From: JAUWGC01 sp963753055
GTDB taxonomy: Bacteria; Bacteroidota; Bacteroidia; Bacteroidales; B18-G4
Assembly (NCBI GenBank): GCA_963753055.1
Contig: CAVWAP010000002.1
Coordinates: 372,001 to 436,000, forward strand
Length of the DNA: 64,000 nt
Direction: 5' to 3'
Made by a program: the position numbers and the translations under genes
In this document: positions 36,827 through 46,400 of the stretch, piece after piece
Layout of the letters: every line of letters begins with the position of its first letter
Numbering within the stretch: the first letter of the stretch is position 1
Notes under the pieces: model-generated
Told to the model about the DNA's origin: nothing
Database searches by the model: none
Seen by the model: only the letters and a program-made list of their open reading frames with translations

Positions 36827-38083
36827 GTGACTGACGGCAATGGCTGTGAGAACTCCATGAGCCATGATGTAGTTGTTGCCCCGCTTCCCTGGGCAGCCTA
36901 TAGCAACAGCGCCCCTGCCTGCACGAGCACGCCGGTTTACTTTACTGACCTGTCCAGCGCCGTCTCAGGCTTTTTAACCGAGTGGCACTGGTACTTTGGT
37001 GATGGCACTGATACGATCGTGTACTACCCTGATGATCCTGACGTGCACCACAGCTATGCTACGGCAGGCGATTATACCGCCATACTGGCGGTGACCAGCT
37101 CAGCGGGCTGTGTTGACTCTGTGAGCCAGGATCTGACGATCCTGCAGGGCCCTGAGGCACTGTTTAGTTATGCAGGCAGCAACTGCCAGGGATCCACGAT
37201 GCAGTTCAACGATATGAGTAATGCCTTTGGCTCTACGATAGGCTCATGGCAATGGAACTTTGGCGACCCGTCCTCCGGAGCTAATAACACATCTAACCTT
37301 CAGAACCCGACCCACGTGTTTGACACGGCAGGCACCTATACGGTGACCTTGCAGGTTACCATCACCGAAGGCTGCTATGATGTTGTCACGCAAGATATTA
37401 CAATAGCCCCACCGCCACCGGTATACTATTACACGGACCCACCCTCGAGCTGCTTTACCGATGTGACGTACTTCTATACTGATCCTGACTCTACGAATAT
37501 TGCAGAGGTGGCGAGCTACCTGTGGGACTTTGATGACCCTGCCTCAGGGGCTAATAACCTGAGCACATTGCAGGATCCCACGCATGTGTTTACCACACCG
37601 GGCACCTATAGTGTGACGCTGACGATCACCGATATTAATGGCTGTGAGAACATGATCACCCAGCAGGTGAGCGTGACGAACAAGCCTACGGCTGACTACA
37701 GCTATGAGCTGCCCTGTCTGGCAGACTCTACGCAGTTCTTTGATGGCTCGCTCTCCGGTGGTGCTCCAGTGTACAGCTGGTTCTGGGACTTTGATGACCC
37801 GGCCACAGCACCCAATAATACGAGCAACCTACAGGACCCACGTCATATGTTCAGTGCGATGGGCACCTATACTGTGATGCTGATCGCCATGGATATCAAC
37901 GGCTGTATGGATACCTCTTACAAGACGATCAATGTGAGTGACTCACCGACCTCTGCCTTCATGTTCCAGCAGGCGTGCGACCCACCGGGCACGGTGTTCT
38001 TCACCGACTCCTCGTTTATGGGCACCGGCGGGCAGCCTATCGTAGCGTGGAAGTGGGAGCTGGAGCCGGGCTACTTCTCCTAG
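36827..38083 (+). CDS. Giant protein 3, frame segment 3
   Basis: True homology starts at about 36722. It covers the LWDFGDGGTSVLRDP, WHWYFGDGTDTIVYYP, two DDP-type and EPGYFS modules. It is closed by a TAG at 38081-38083 that is created by an inserted T (TCC T AGT, where TCC and TCT both code Ser). Confidence 0.7.
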   Translation: MTDGNGCENSMSHDVVVAPLPWAAYSNSAPACTSTPVYFTDLSSAVSGFLTEWHWYFGDGTDTIVYYPDDPDVHHSYATAGDYTAILAVTSSAGCVDSVSQDLTILQGPEALFSYAGSNCQGSTMQFNDMSNAFGSTIGSWQWNFGDPSSGANNTSNLQNPTHVFDTAGTYTVTLQVTITEGCYDVVTQDITIAPPPPVYYYTDPPSSCFTDVTYFYTDPDSTNIAEVASYLWDFDDPASGANNLSTLQDPTHVFTTPGTYSVTLTITDINGCENMITQQVSVTNKPTADYSYELPCLADSTQFFDGSLSGGAPVYSWFWDFDDPATAPNNTSNLQDPRHMFSAMGTYTVMLIAMDINGCMDTSYKTINVSDSPTSAFMFQQACDPPGTVFFTDSSFMGTGGQPIVAWKWELEPGYFS

Positions 38084-38144
38084 TGAGGTCAACCCCCAGT
38101 ATACATACAACTATACCGACAGCTGCTACCAGGTCAACCTGACT

Positions 38145-38948
38145 GTGACGGATGAGCATGGCTGTGAGAACACCACCAGCAGGGAGGTATGTGTGAATGA
38201 TCCGCTGAGTGTAGCCTTTACGGGTAATGATGTATGTATGGGTGAGCGAACGTATTTCTCCTCGAGCTACCTACCAAGCACCGACAGCATCCTTCAGTGG
38301 AGCTGGGACTTTGGTGATGGCTCAGCGGTGCACCACACCGCGCATGATACTATCAGCCATACTTACAGCCAGGCGGGTACTTACCTGGTGACTGTCACGG
38401 GGGTGAATACAGATAACTGCGAGAGTACAATGTACCAGGATATTCATGTCAATGCCCTTCCTGAGCCAGACTTTGCAGCCTCTGCGGCCAAGTGTGATGA
38501 GCCCACGGTCTTCACCGACCTGTCGGCCTCCCCGGGCACGGTCATCACGAGCTGGCAATGGGACTTTGGCGATGGCACCTACTCTACGGTGCAGAACCCT
38601 CAGCACACTTACGGGCCGGAGGACAGCATCTACACGGTCACCTTAACGCTGACCAATGCAGCTGGCTGTGTTGACTCAATACAGCGTGAAGTAACTAAAG
38701 GCGTTTGTGTACAGGCGTTGTTTGACCTGACGAGCCAGACGGTGTGTAATGACCATGATGTATGCTTTGCAGATTACTCTTATGTCTACGCCGATGAGTA
38801 CCCACTGACCAGGTGGCAATGGGACTTTGGTGATGGCACTACAGAGACCTATACGAACTACCAGGACAGCATCTGTCATGTTTATGCCAACAATGGCATT
38901 TACCAGGTGACCCTGACTGTCACCGCGCTGGTGACATGGAGTGGATAA
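38145..38948 (+). CDS. Giant protein 3, frame segment 4
   Basis: True homology starts at 38082. It covers the WSWDFGDGSAVHHTA, WQWDFGDGTYSTVQ and WQWDFGDGTTETYT modules. It ends at an extra base at 38933 (GT G A CAT, where GTG and GTA both code Val). Beyond it, the proper frame meets TAG at 38950-38952, where genes 1 and 2 have CAG; that is a C-to-T change. Confidence 0.7.
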   Translation: MTDEHGCENTTSREVCVNDPLSVAFTGNDVCMGERTYFSSSYLPSTDSILQWSWDFGDGSAVHHTAHDTISHTYSQAGTYLVTVTGVNTDNCESTMYQDIHVNALPEPDFAASAAKCDEPTVFTDLSASPGTVITSWQWDFGDGTYSTVQNPQHTYGPEDSIYTVTLTLTNAAGCVDSIQREVTKGVCVQALFDLTSQTVCNDHDVCFADYSYVYADEYPLTRWQWDFGDGTTETYTNYQDSICHVYANNGIYQVTLTVTALVTWSG

Positions 38949-39061
38949 CTAGGATTCCACCAGCCGCCAGGTACAGATCGCTACCTCGCCCACATCGGAC
39001 TTTGCCTCGAGCAAGCCCTGTATCAACTCAGGTACGTTGTTTACGGATCTGACCCAGGGGC

Positions 39062-39895
39062 ATGGGTCTGTCATCACCTCCTGGAGCTGGAACTTTGGCG
39101 ATATCAACGCTACTAGTCGATACCTCCACGCAGCAGAACCCAACCTACAGCTATGCCAACCCTGGCACATACACCATAGAGCTGATCACCCGGAACAACT
39201 ACGGTTGTACAGACACGCTGAGGGATGAGCTGGAGATCTTTGCCTTGCCTGAGGTAGACTTTTCATTCAACCTTCCCTGCGCAGGCAAGGTGACTCATTT
39301 TATGGATGAGACCATCGCCGGCCAGGCAGCCTTTAACCAGTGGAGCTGGAACTTTGGCGACAGCCATAGCACGAGTGACACGTCCAACCAGCAGAACCCT
39401 GGCTATATCTATGGGCAGGAGGGTAACTACACGGTAGCGCTGAGGGTGAGGGATGACAACACGTGTGAGGATGTAACCAACAAGGTGATCGAGGTTTACC
39501 CGACCCCGGAGAGTGACTTCAACACCGTGAGTAATTACGGTGGTATCCAGGGGCAGGTGCTGTGTGAGAACCTGACCTCGGGCGCCATACTGTATGCCTG
39601 GGACTTTGGCAATGGGCTGACCTCTGAGCTGGAGAGCCCGGTGACGGTGTATGAACAGGACGGTACTTATATCATACAGCTGATCTCCACGAATGAGTAC
39701 CAGTGTGCAGATACCTCTTACCAGGAGTATGATCTGATCCTGCAGGGACTGTATGTGCCAAATGCATTTGTTCCGGAAGGGGATAACCTGGACCTGCAGG
39801 ACTTTCAAGCCGGTAGGCTCAGGGCTGAAGTCCTACCTGATAGAGATCTTCGACAAATGGGGCACGCTGCTGTGGAGCTCCTCGAAGCTGGATAA
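39062..39895 (+). CDS. Giant protein 3, frame segment 5
   Basis: True homology starts at 39119, after a doubled third base at 39117-39118 (AGT/AGC, Ser). The preceding piece, 38935-39116, is in another frame. It covers the QWSWNFGDSHSTSDT and AWDFGNGLTSELES modules and the start of the sorting domain (YVPNAFVPEGDNLDLQ). It ends at a doubled third base at 39802-39803 (GAC/GAT, Asp). Confidence 0.7.
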   Translation: MGLSSPPGAGTLAISTLLVDTSTQQNPTYSYANPGTYTIELITRNNYGCTDTLRDELEIFALPEVDFSFNLPCAGKVTHFMDETIAGQAAFNQWSWNFGDSHSTSDTSNQQNPGYIYGQEGNYTVALRVRDDNTCEDVTNKVIEVYPTPESDFNTVSNYGGIQGQVLCENLTSGAILYAWDFGNGLTSELESPVTVYEQDGTYIIQLISTNEYQCADTSYQEYDLILQGLYVPNAFVPEGDNLDLQDFQAGRLRAEVLPDRDLRQMGHAAVELLEAG

Positions 39896-40067
39896 GCAGG
39901 GAAGTCCAACAGAAGGCTGGGATGGCACGTACAAGGGCTCGATATTACCCGTAGGTGATTATGTATGGAGCATCAATGCCCAGTTTGAGTCAGGCCATAG
40001 GTGGCAAGGATCAGATGTTGGCGATGGCAATACCACGACCTACGGGACTGTAGCCTTGATTCGATAG
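39753..40067 (+). CDS. Giant protein 3, frame segment 6 (sorting domain end)
   Basis: True homology starts at 39804. It encodes the end of the type B T9SS domain (FKPVGSGLKSYLIEIFDKW, GWDGTYKGSILPVGDYVW, GDGNTTTYGTVALIR). It has no export signal of its own. Confidence 0.7.
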   Translation: MCQMHLFRKGITWTCRTFKPVGSGLKSYLIEIFDKWGTLLWSSSKLDKQGSPTEGWDGTYKGSILPVGDYVWSINAQFESGHRWQGSDVGDGNTTTYGTVALIR

Positions 40068-40492
40068 TGATATACATACTACATTTGTGAATATCAGGCC
40101 TGTATAATTAATAAGCACTATCTTTTATCATTTGTGAGATTTCATCTCTTTTGTATTCTATACAATGTTAATAATGAAACATTAATAGATTATTTGCGTA
40201 AAATATGTTTCTTATTAGCATTTATTTAAACCAGTACTGTTATTAATAGATAGGGCCATTTTATTTTAAGCTTATAGAACTGGATAGAAATTAATTACAA
40301 AAGTTAATTTCGAAGTCAAACAATCCTTCCTGGGAATAGTCCCAATTTATATTTCATTCGGACAAATAGTTATTCCGGAGCAAGAATATTACTGATAGAC
40401 TGTAGAGAAATCTTCAGAATTGTAGTTAGGATAGCAGTAATCTTTCTATTATTCCATAAGATGTTTATTTGAATTACTTAAAATCCTGGTAA
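40068..40492. other. 425-bp AT-rich gap between giant genes 3 and 4
   Basis: I see no gene, RNA or heptamer array in this stretch. The only promoter-like site is TACATTTG (40080-40087) with TTG at 40056-40058, 21 bases upstream and overlapping the end of gene 3. It would give gene 4 a leader of about 400 bases. No hairpin followed by a T-run was seen. Confidence 0.5.
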
Positions 40493-43400
40493 ATGTTAAA
40501 AAAATATACCCTTTATCTATTCATCCTGTTTTCATTGTCATATCTGGGTGTTAAAGCCCAGGATTGTTTTATTACAATTACCCAGCCTGCCAACGATACC
40601 ACAATATGTTTTGGTGATTCTGTTTACCTGAAATCAGAAGGTTCATGTAATATTTTCCTGAATGGTGGTTTTGAGAATGGTTTGGGGCCCGGATGGACTT
40701 CATCATATCCGGATCCAATTTATATTGATCAAGGATGCGATGATGAATACTTTCCTGCCGGCCTTGGCCCCAATGAAAATTATGGCTGGTTTGGACCCAC
40801 AGGGCAAATGGTACAGCCCAGGCATATTACAACAGATACCTTCGATATTCCCTTCGGCGGAGATTGCAATGTGAAATTTTGGATGAGGTATGGCAGGGCA
40901 GAACATGCTGGTAACAGTGATTGTGAAGACCCAAATAACCCTGATAATGGTCTTCACTTACAATACTCTACAGATTTTGGTACTACCTGGTTTGATTTTC
41001 CGGGAGTAAATCAGTACCCCATTGGACAGAACAAAGCTGACCCTCCTTTCCAAACATTAATCCCGGGATCAGGTGGTTACTGGCAACCGACCCAGGAAAA
41101 CCCAATAGGTGGTTTTCATGTTCCTGAAAGATATGATACAAGTGCGGTGTACTGGTGGCATCAGTATTCATGTGAAATCCCACCGGCAGCTATGACAAAT
41201 CAAACCATGTTCCGTTTTATGCAGGATTTTCATCAGTCAGCGAAATCAGATACCTGGGGTATTGATGAAGTACTTCTTTGGTGTGCTGACAATCAGAATG
41301 TATTCTGGAGCCATGGCCCAACAGTATTTAACCCCATCGACCCTGTTTCGCCGACGGTTACGACAGATTATATAGTAACCGTATATGATTCTCTGGGCAA
41401 TTTTGCAACAGACACGGTTACTATTACAGTTATTCCAATTCCAGATCCGGATTTAGGACCAGATACAGCTATTTGTGATTATGGTGTCAACACGGCCTAC
41501 TTTGATGCCGGACCGGGGTTTGAACATTATTTATGGAATACAGGTGATACGACACAGGTCATTACTCCTAATGTAACTGGCTGGTATAGTGTTATTGCTA
41601 CAACCTACAATTGTACAGGAGGGGATTCTGTGTATCTTCAAATGGTTCCACTGGTTTATGCTGATGCTGGATCTGATGAAATTACCTGTGAAGAAACACC
41701 ATTTGATTTATCCAATTCATCTATTCCACCAATAGCAACGGATTATAATTCAGTATTGTGGTATGGTGGTTTGGGAACCTTTGATGATCCCACCGCAATA
41801 GCACCAATTTATACACCAGCACCAGGTGAAACAGGTCAAGTCGTATTAACAATGGTTGCATATGGGAATGCTCCTTGCGGCAACGATACCTCCCGAATGA
41901 TCCTGAATGTGATTATCATACCTGATCCCAATTTGGGACCTGATACCACAATATGTGATAATGGAATAAATTCAGCATATTTTGATGCCGGATCAGGATA
42001 CGAACATTATCTATGGAATACAGGTGATACGATACAGGTGATTACACCAAATACTACAGGCTGGTACAGTGTTACAGCAACCAATGCCATTTGTACAGGT
42101 GTCGATTCAGTCTTCTTGCAAATGATTCCACAGGTTTATGCTGACGCTGGATCTGATGAAATTACCTGTGAAGAAACACCATTTGATTTATCCAATTCAT
42201 CTATTCCTCCAACAGCAACGGATTATAACTCAATATTGTGGTATGGTGGTTTGGGTACTTTTGATGATCCCACCGCAATAACACCAATTTATACCCCAGC
42301 CCCGGGTGAAACAGGTCAGGTCGTCTTAACAATGCTTGCATATGGGAATGCTCCATGTGGTAACGACACTTCCCAAATGATCCTTGATGTTTTCCCAAAT
42401 GCCATAGCAAATGCCGGATCAAATGAAAGTACATGCAGGGGAGAGCCGTTTAACTTTGCTACATCTTCTATTGTGCCTTCGGCTTCAAATTATGATACTT
42501 TATATTGGATAGGTGGTGCAGGTAATTTCATTGATCCTTATGCTGTGATACCAGTGTATGTTCCGGATCCTGCAGAACTGGGACAAATTACACTTACTAT
42601 GGTGACTTCGGGTCTGATTAGTAATTGTGATTCGGTTGATGAAATGATCCTCACAATTTATCCCGATTACTTGACACTTATTGATACAACCATATGTTTT
42701 CTTGACTCATTATATGCACAAGGAAGCTGGCAGAATACATCAGGCGTTTATTTTGATACGCTTCAGACTATAAATGCTTGTGATAGTGTGATCCAAACCA
42801 ATCTCACAGTGCGACCTGAAATTAATTATGATTTCATACCTGATCCACAGTCAGTTTGTTTGGGAGAAGTGATGTCCTTTTTCCAATCAGGATCATCTGT
42901 TATTACGGACTTTTTGTGGGATTTTGGAGATGGGCAGACTTCTACTCAATCAGATCCTACCCATATATACAATGCCACAGGTATTTATAATGTCAGCTTA
43001 AATTATACAGATGATAATGGGTGTTCGGATATGAAGATCCATCCTGTTGAAGTTATGCTTCAGGCAGAAGTTGACTTTACAAGCAGTGGTCCAGTTGCCT
43101 GTCTTTATGAGGCATTATCTTTTAATGGATTTAGTAATTTTAATATCGTATTGTGGGATTGGGATTTTGGTGATGGACAAACTGGTTCCGGTCAAAATGT
43201 TTCACATAGCTACAATTTGCCAGGCACCTACACTGTTTCCCTGACTGGCTGGACAATTAGTGGGTGTGAAGGAACAATAACTCATAGTATTTATATTCCA
43301 CCATCTCCTGTTGCTGACTTTGCCTACTATGTAGTGTATTGCGACAGCCTCCAGTTCACAGACCTTTCATATCATCCCTCCGGTTATAATATTGTTGAAT

Positions 43401-46400
43401 GGGATTGGGACTTTGGTGATGGTGTTTCATCTGTTTTGCAGCATCCCTGGCATGTTTATGATAGCGGTGGAGTTTACATGGTAACGTTAATTGCTACTTC
43501 TGATAGTGCTGGACTGCTTTGCTCAGATACTATTACTAAACCCGTTTCTGTCCCGGGAAGACCAACAGTTTATTTCACATGGGACCGTGATCCAACTTGT
43601 TTCGGAAATACTACGTCCTTCTTTGGTACTTCAGGGGGTAATATTGTTTCCTGGTATTGGGATTTTGGTGATGGAACTTCAGGTACTGGACAGGAACCTG
43701 TTCACTTATTTACAAGCATTGATACATTTGATGTAGTACTGACAGTAACTGACGTGAATGGATGTCCAAGATCGCTAATGCATCCTGTTGTAGTGATAGA
43801 TCTGCCGGATATAGATTTCACTGTTACACCCAATCCGACATGTCGAGATAACCTGACGAGCTTTGAGGGTATCAGTAATGCAAATGTTAACAATTGGATC
43901 TGGGACTTCGGTGATGGCAGTACTGGTGTAGGTCAGTATACTTCACATAGGTATCTTCAGACAGGTACATTTAATGTTTCTGTTACAATTGACGATACCA
44001 CAGGATGTCCTAATAGTATTATTCATCCTGTTGTTGTGAACAACCCTCCGACAGCCGACTTTGGATTTAATGCAACTACCTGTTCCAACGATACCGTTTA
44101 CTTTACGGATTATTCCAGTACACCTAATGGTTATATGTTGCAATGGGATTGGGATTTAGGAGATGGTACTATAATTACGGTGCAATACCCGGATGATCCT
44201 GATATTGCTTATGTGTATCCAATGGGAGGATCCTATACTGTAACGCTTACGGTACTTGATTCGGATAGTTGCTCACATGCCTATAGTAGAGTCATTGAAA
44301 TTGAATCAAGTCCGATTGCTAATTTTAATCATCCTCCTGCATGTAATGGTACGGCTGTTGAATTTACCGACCTGTCTTCAATCAATGGAGGTAGCCCGAT
44401 CATTACATGGTACTGGGAATTTGATGATCCTAACTCAGGAAGCAATACATCCACCCAACAGGATCCTGCCCACATATTCAGTAGTAGCGGAACATACAAT
44501 GTGACCCTGGTAGTCAACAATATTGTAAATTGTTCAGATACGATTATTAAAACAGTTGCTGTTAATGACCTTCCAGGGGTAGATTTTAATAAGAGCTCAG
44601 ATACCTCCTGCATAAATCATGAAGTTATATTTACCAGTTTGTCTCAAGCGATTTATTCACACTGGTGGGACTTTGGTGATGGAGGTACCAGTGTTCAGCT
44701 GAACCCGGTTCACGTGTACCAGGATCCCGGAACATACTATATATCACTTACTGTTGTGGATGAATTCGGCTGTACCAATACGATAACTGATAGTATCGTT
44801 ATTGACCCACCGCCATGGGCAGCCTATAACTATTCAGCTCCAACGTGCAATGGTATGCCAATTTTATTTACTGATGAATCCAGTGCTTATTCTGGGTATA
44901 TAGCTCAGTGGCACTGGTATTTTGGTGATGGCAATGATACTATTGTCATGTATCCTGATGATCCTGATATTACTCATAGCTATGATAATCCGGGAGTTTA
45001 TTTCTCTTCTTTGGTGATTACTAGTTCTTCTGGATGTAAAGATTCAACAAATAGGGTTATGAACATTGGTCAAGGGCCTGTTGCACTATTTGATCATTCA
45101 GGAAATAATTGTGCAGGAGCAATGATGGAGTTTTATGATCTTAGTTATGCTTTTGGAATTGAAATTATTTCCTGGCAATGGGATTTCGGTGATCCATCAT
45201 CCGGAGTGAATAACACTTCCAACCTTCAGAATCCGACCCATGTATTCGATGTTTCAGGTACTTACACTGTTACTTTGCAGGCAACAATGGTTGGTGGCTG
45301 TTATAATGTTGTCACCCAGGAGATTACCATAGAACCTGCACCTTTAGCATATTTTTATACAGATCCCCCATCAGGTTGCTTTGGAGATTTAACTCATTTC
45401 TATACAGATCCTGACAGCACTAATATTGCTGAAGTTGTAAATTACCTGTGGGAGTTTGATGACCCTGCATCAGGAGCGAATAACCTTTCAATCCTACAAA
45501 ATCCAACTCACCTGTTTACTTTACCAGGTGATTATAATGTATCACTGACAATCACAGATATTTATGATTGTCAGAATACGGTAGTACGTCAGATAAATAT
45601 AGGCGAAAAACCTTTGGCAGACTTTAGTTTTGAGAAGCCTTGTATAGGTGATTCGACACAATTTCTGGATGGGTCCATCAGTGGTGGAGCAATAATTACA
45701 CATTGGGACTGGGATTTTGGTGATCCTGCTACAGCACCGCATAATACAAGCAGCCTTCAGAATCCAGGGCATTTGTATAGCGCTATAGGTATTTATGAAG
45801 TAAGATTGATCGTAACAGATATAAATGGATGTATGGACACGGTTTATAAGGAAATCCAGATAGATGATTCCCCAACATCCGCATTCAATTTTAATAATCA
45901 ATGTATTCCACCGGGTACAGTGTTTTTTACTGATTTGTCCTGGCCTGGTTCAAGCAATCAACCTATCGTTGACTGGCTTTGGGAATTTGAACCTGGTGTA
46001 TTTTCAAGTCTGGCGAGTCCTCAGCACACATTTGACAAGACAGACACCTCATATCAGGTGAGCCTCACAGTAACAGATCAAATTGGTTGTGAGCAAACTT
46101 CTTCCAGAGAAGTATTTGTTATGGGTTTACCTACAATTGCCATAGTCAGTAATGATGTGTGCTTTGGTGAAAGAACCCTTTTCCATGCAATCTATCAGGC
46201 ATCAAATGATACAGTAAAACAATGGATATGGAATTTTAATGATGGTTCACCAATTGTTCATACCGAATATGATACAATAAGTCATTTATATTTGATGGCA
46301 GGGAATTATATGCCTAAGGTAACGGCTATTAATATTGCTGATTGTGAATTCACAACTCATGAAGAAATAAATGTACATCCTCTGCCTGTTCCTGACTTTT

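Larger units (their letters stand above)
35609..40067 (+). repeat. Shared chassis block, copy 3 (gene 3)
   Basis: The block is 4,459 bp, four longer than copy 1; the difference equals the sum of the six single-base indels (+1, -1, +1, +1, +1, +1). No in-frame indel was seen relative to copies 1 and 2. Confidence 0.95.

Noticed and set aside
30124..40067. Programmed frameshifting or phase variation in giant genes 2 and 3
   Set aside because: The indels are not in long homopolymers or slippery heptamers, have mixed sizes, and fall on third codon positions; a consensus error explains them better.
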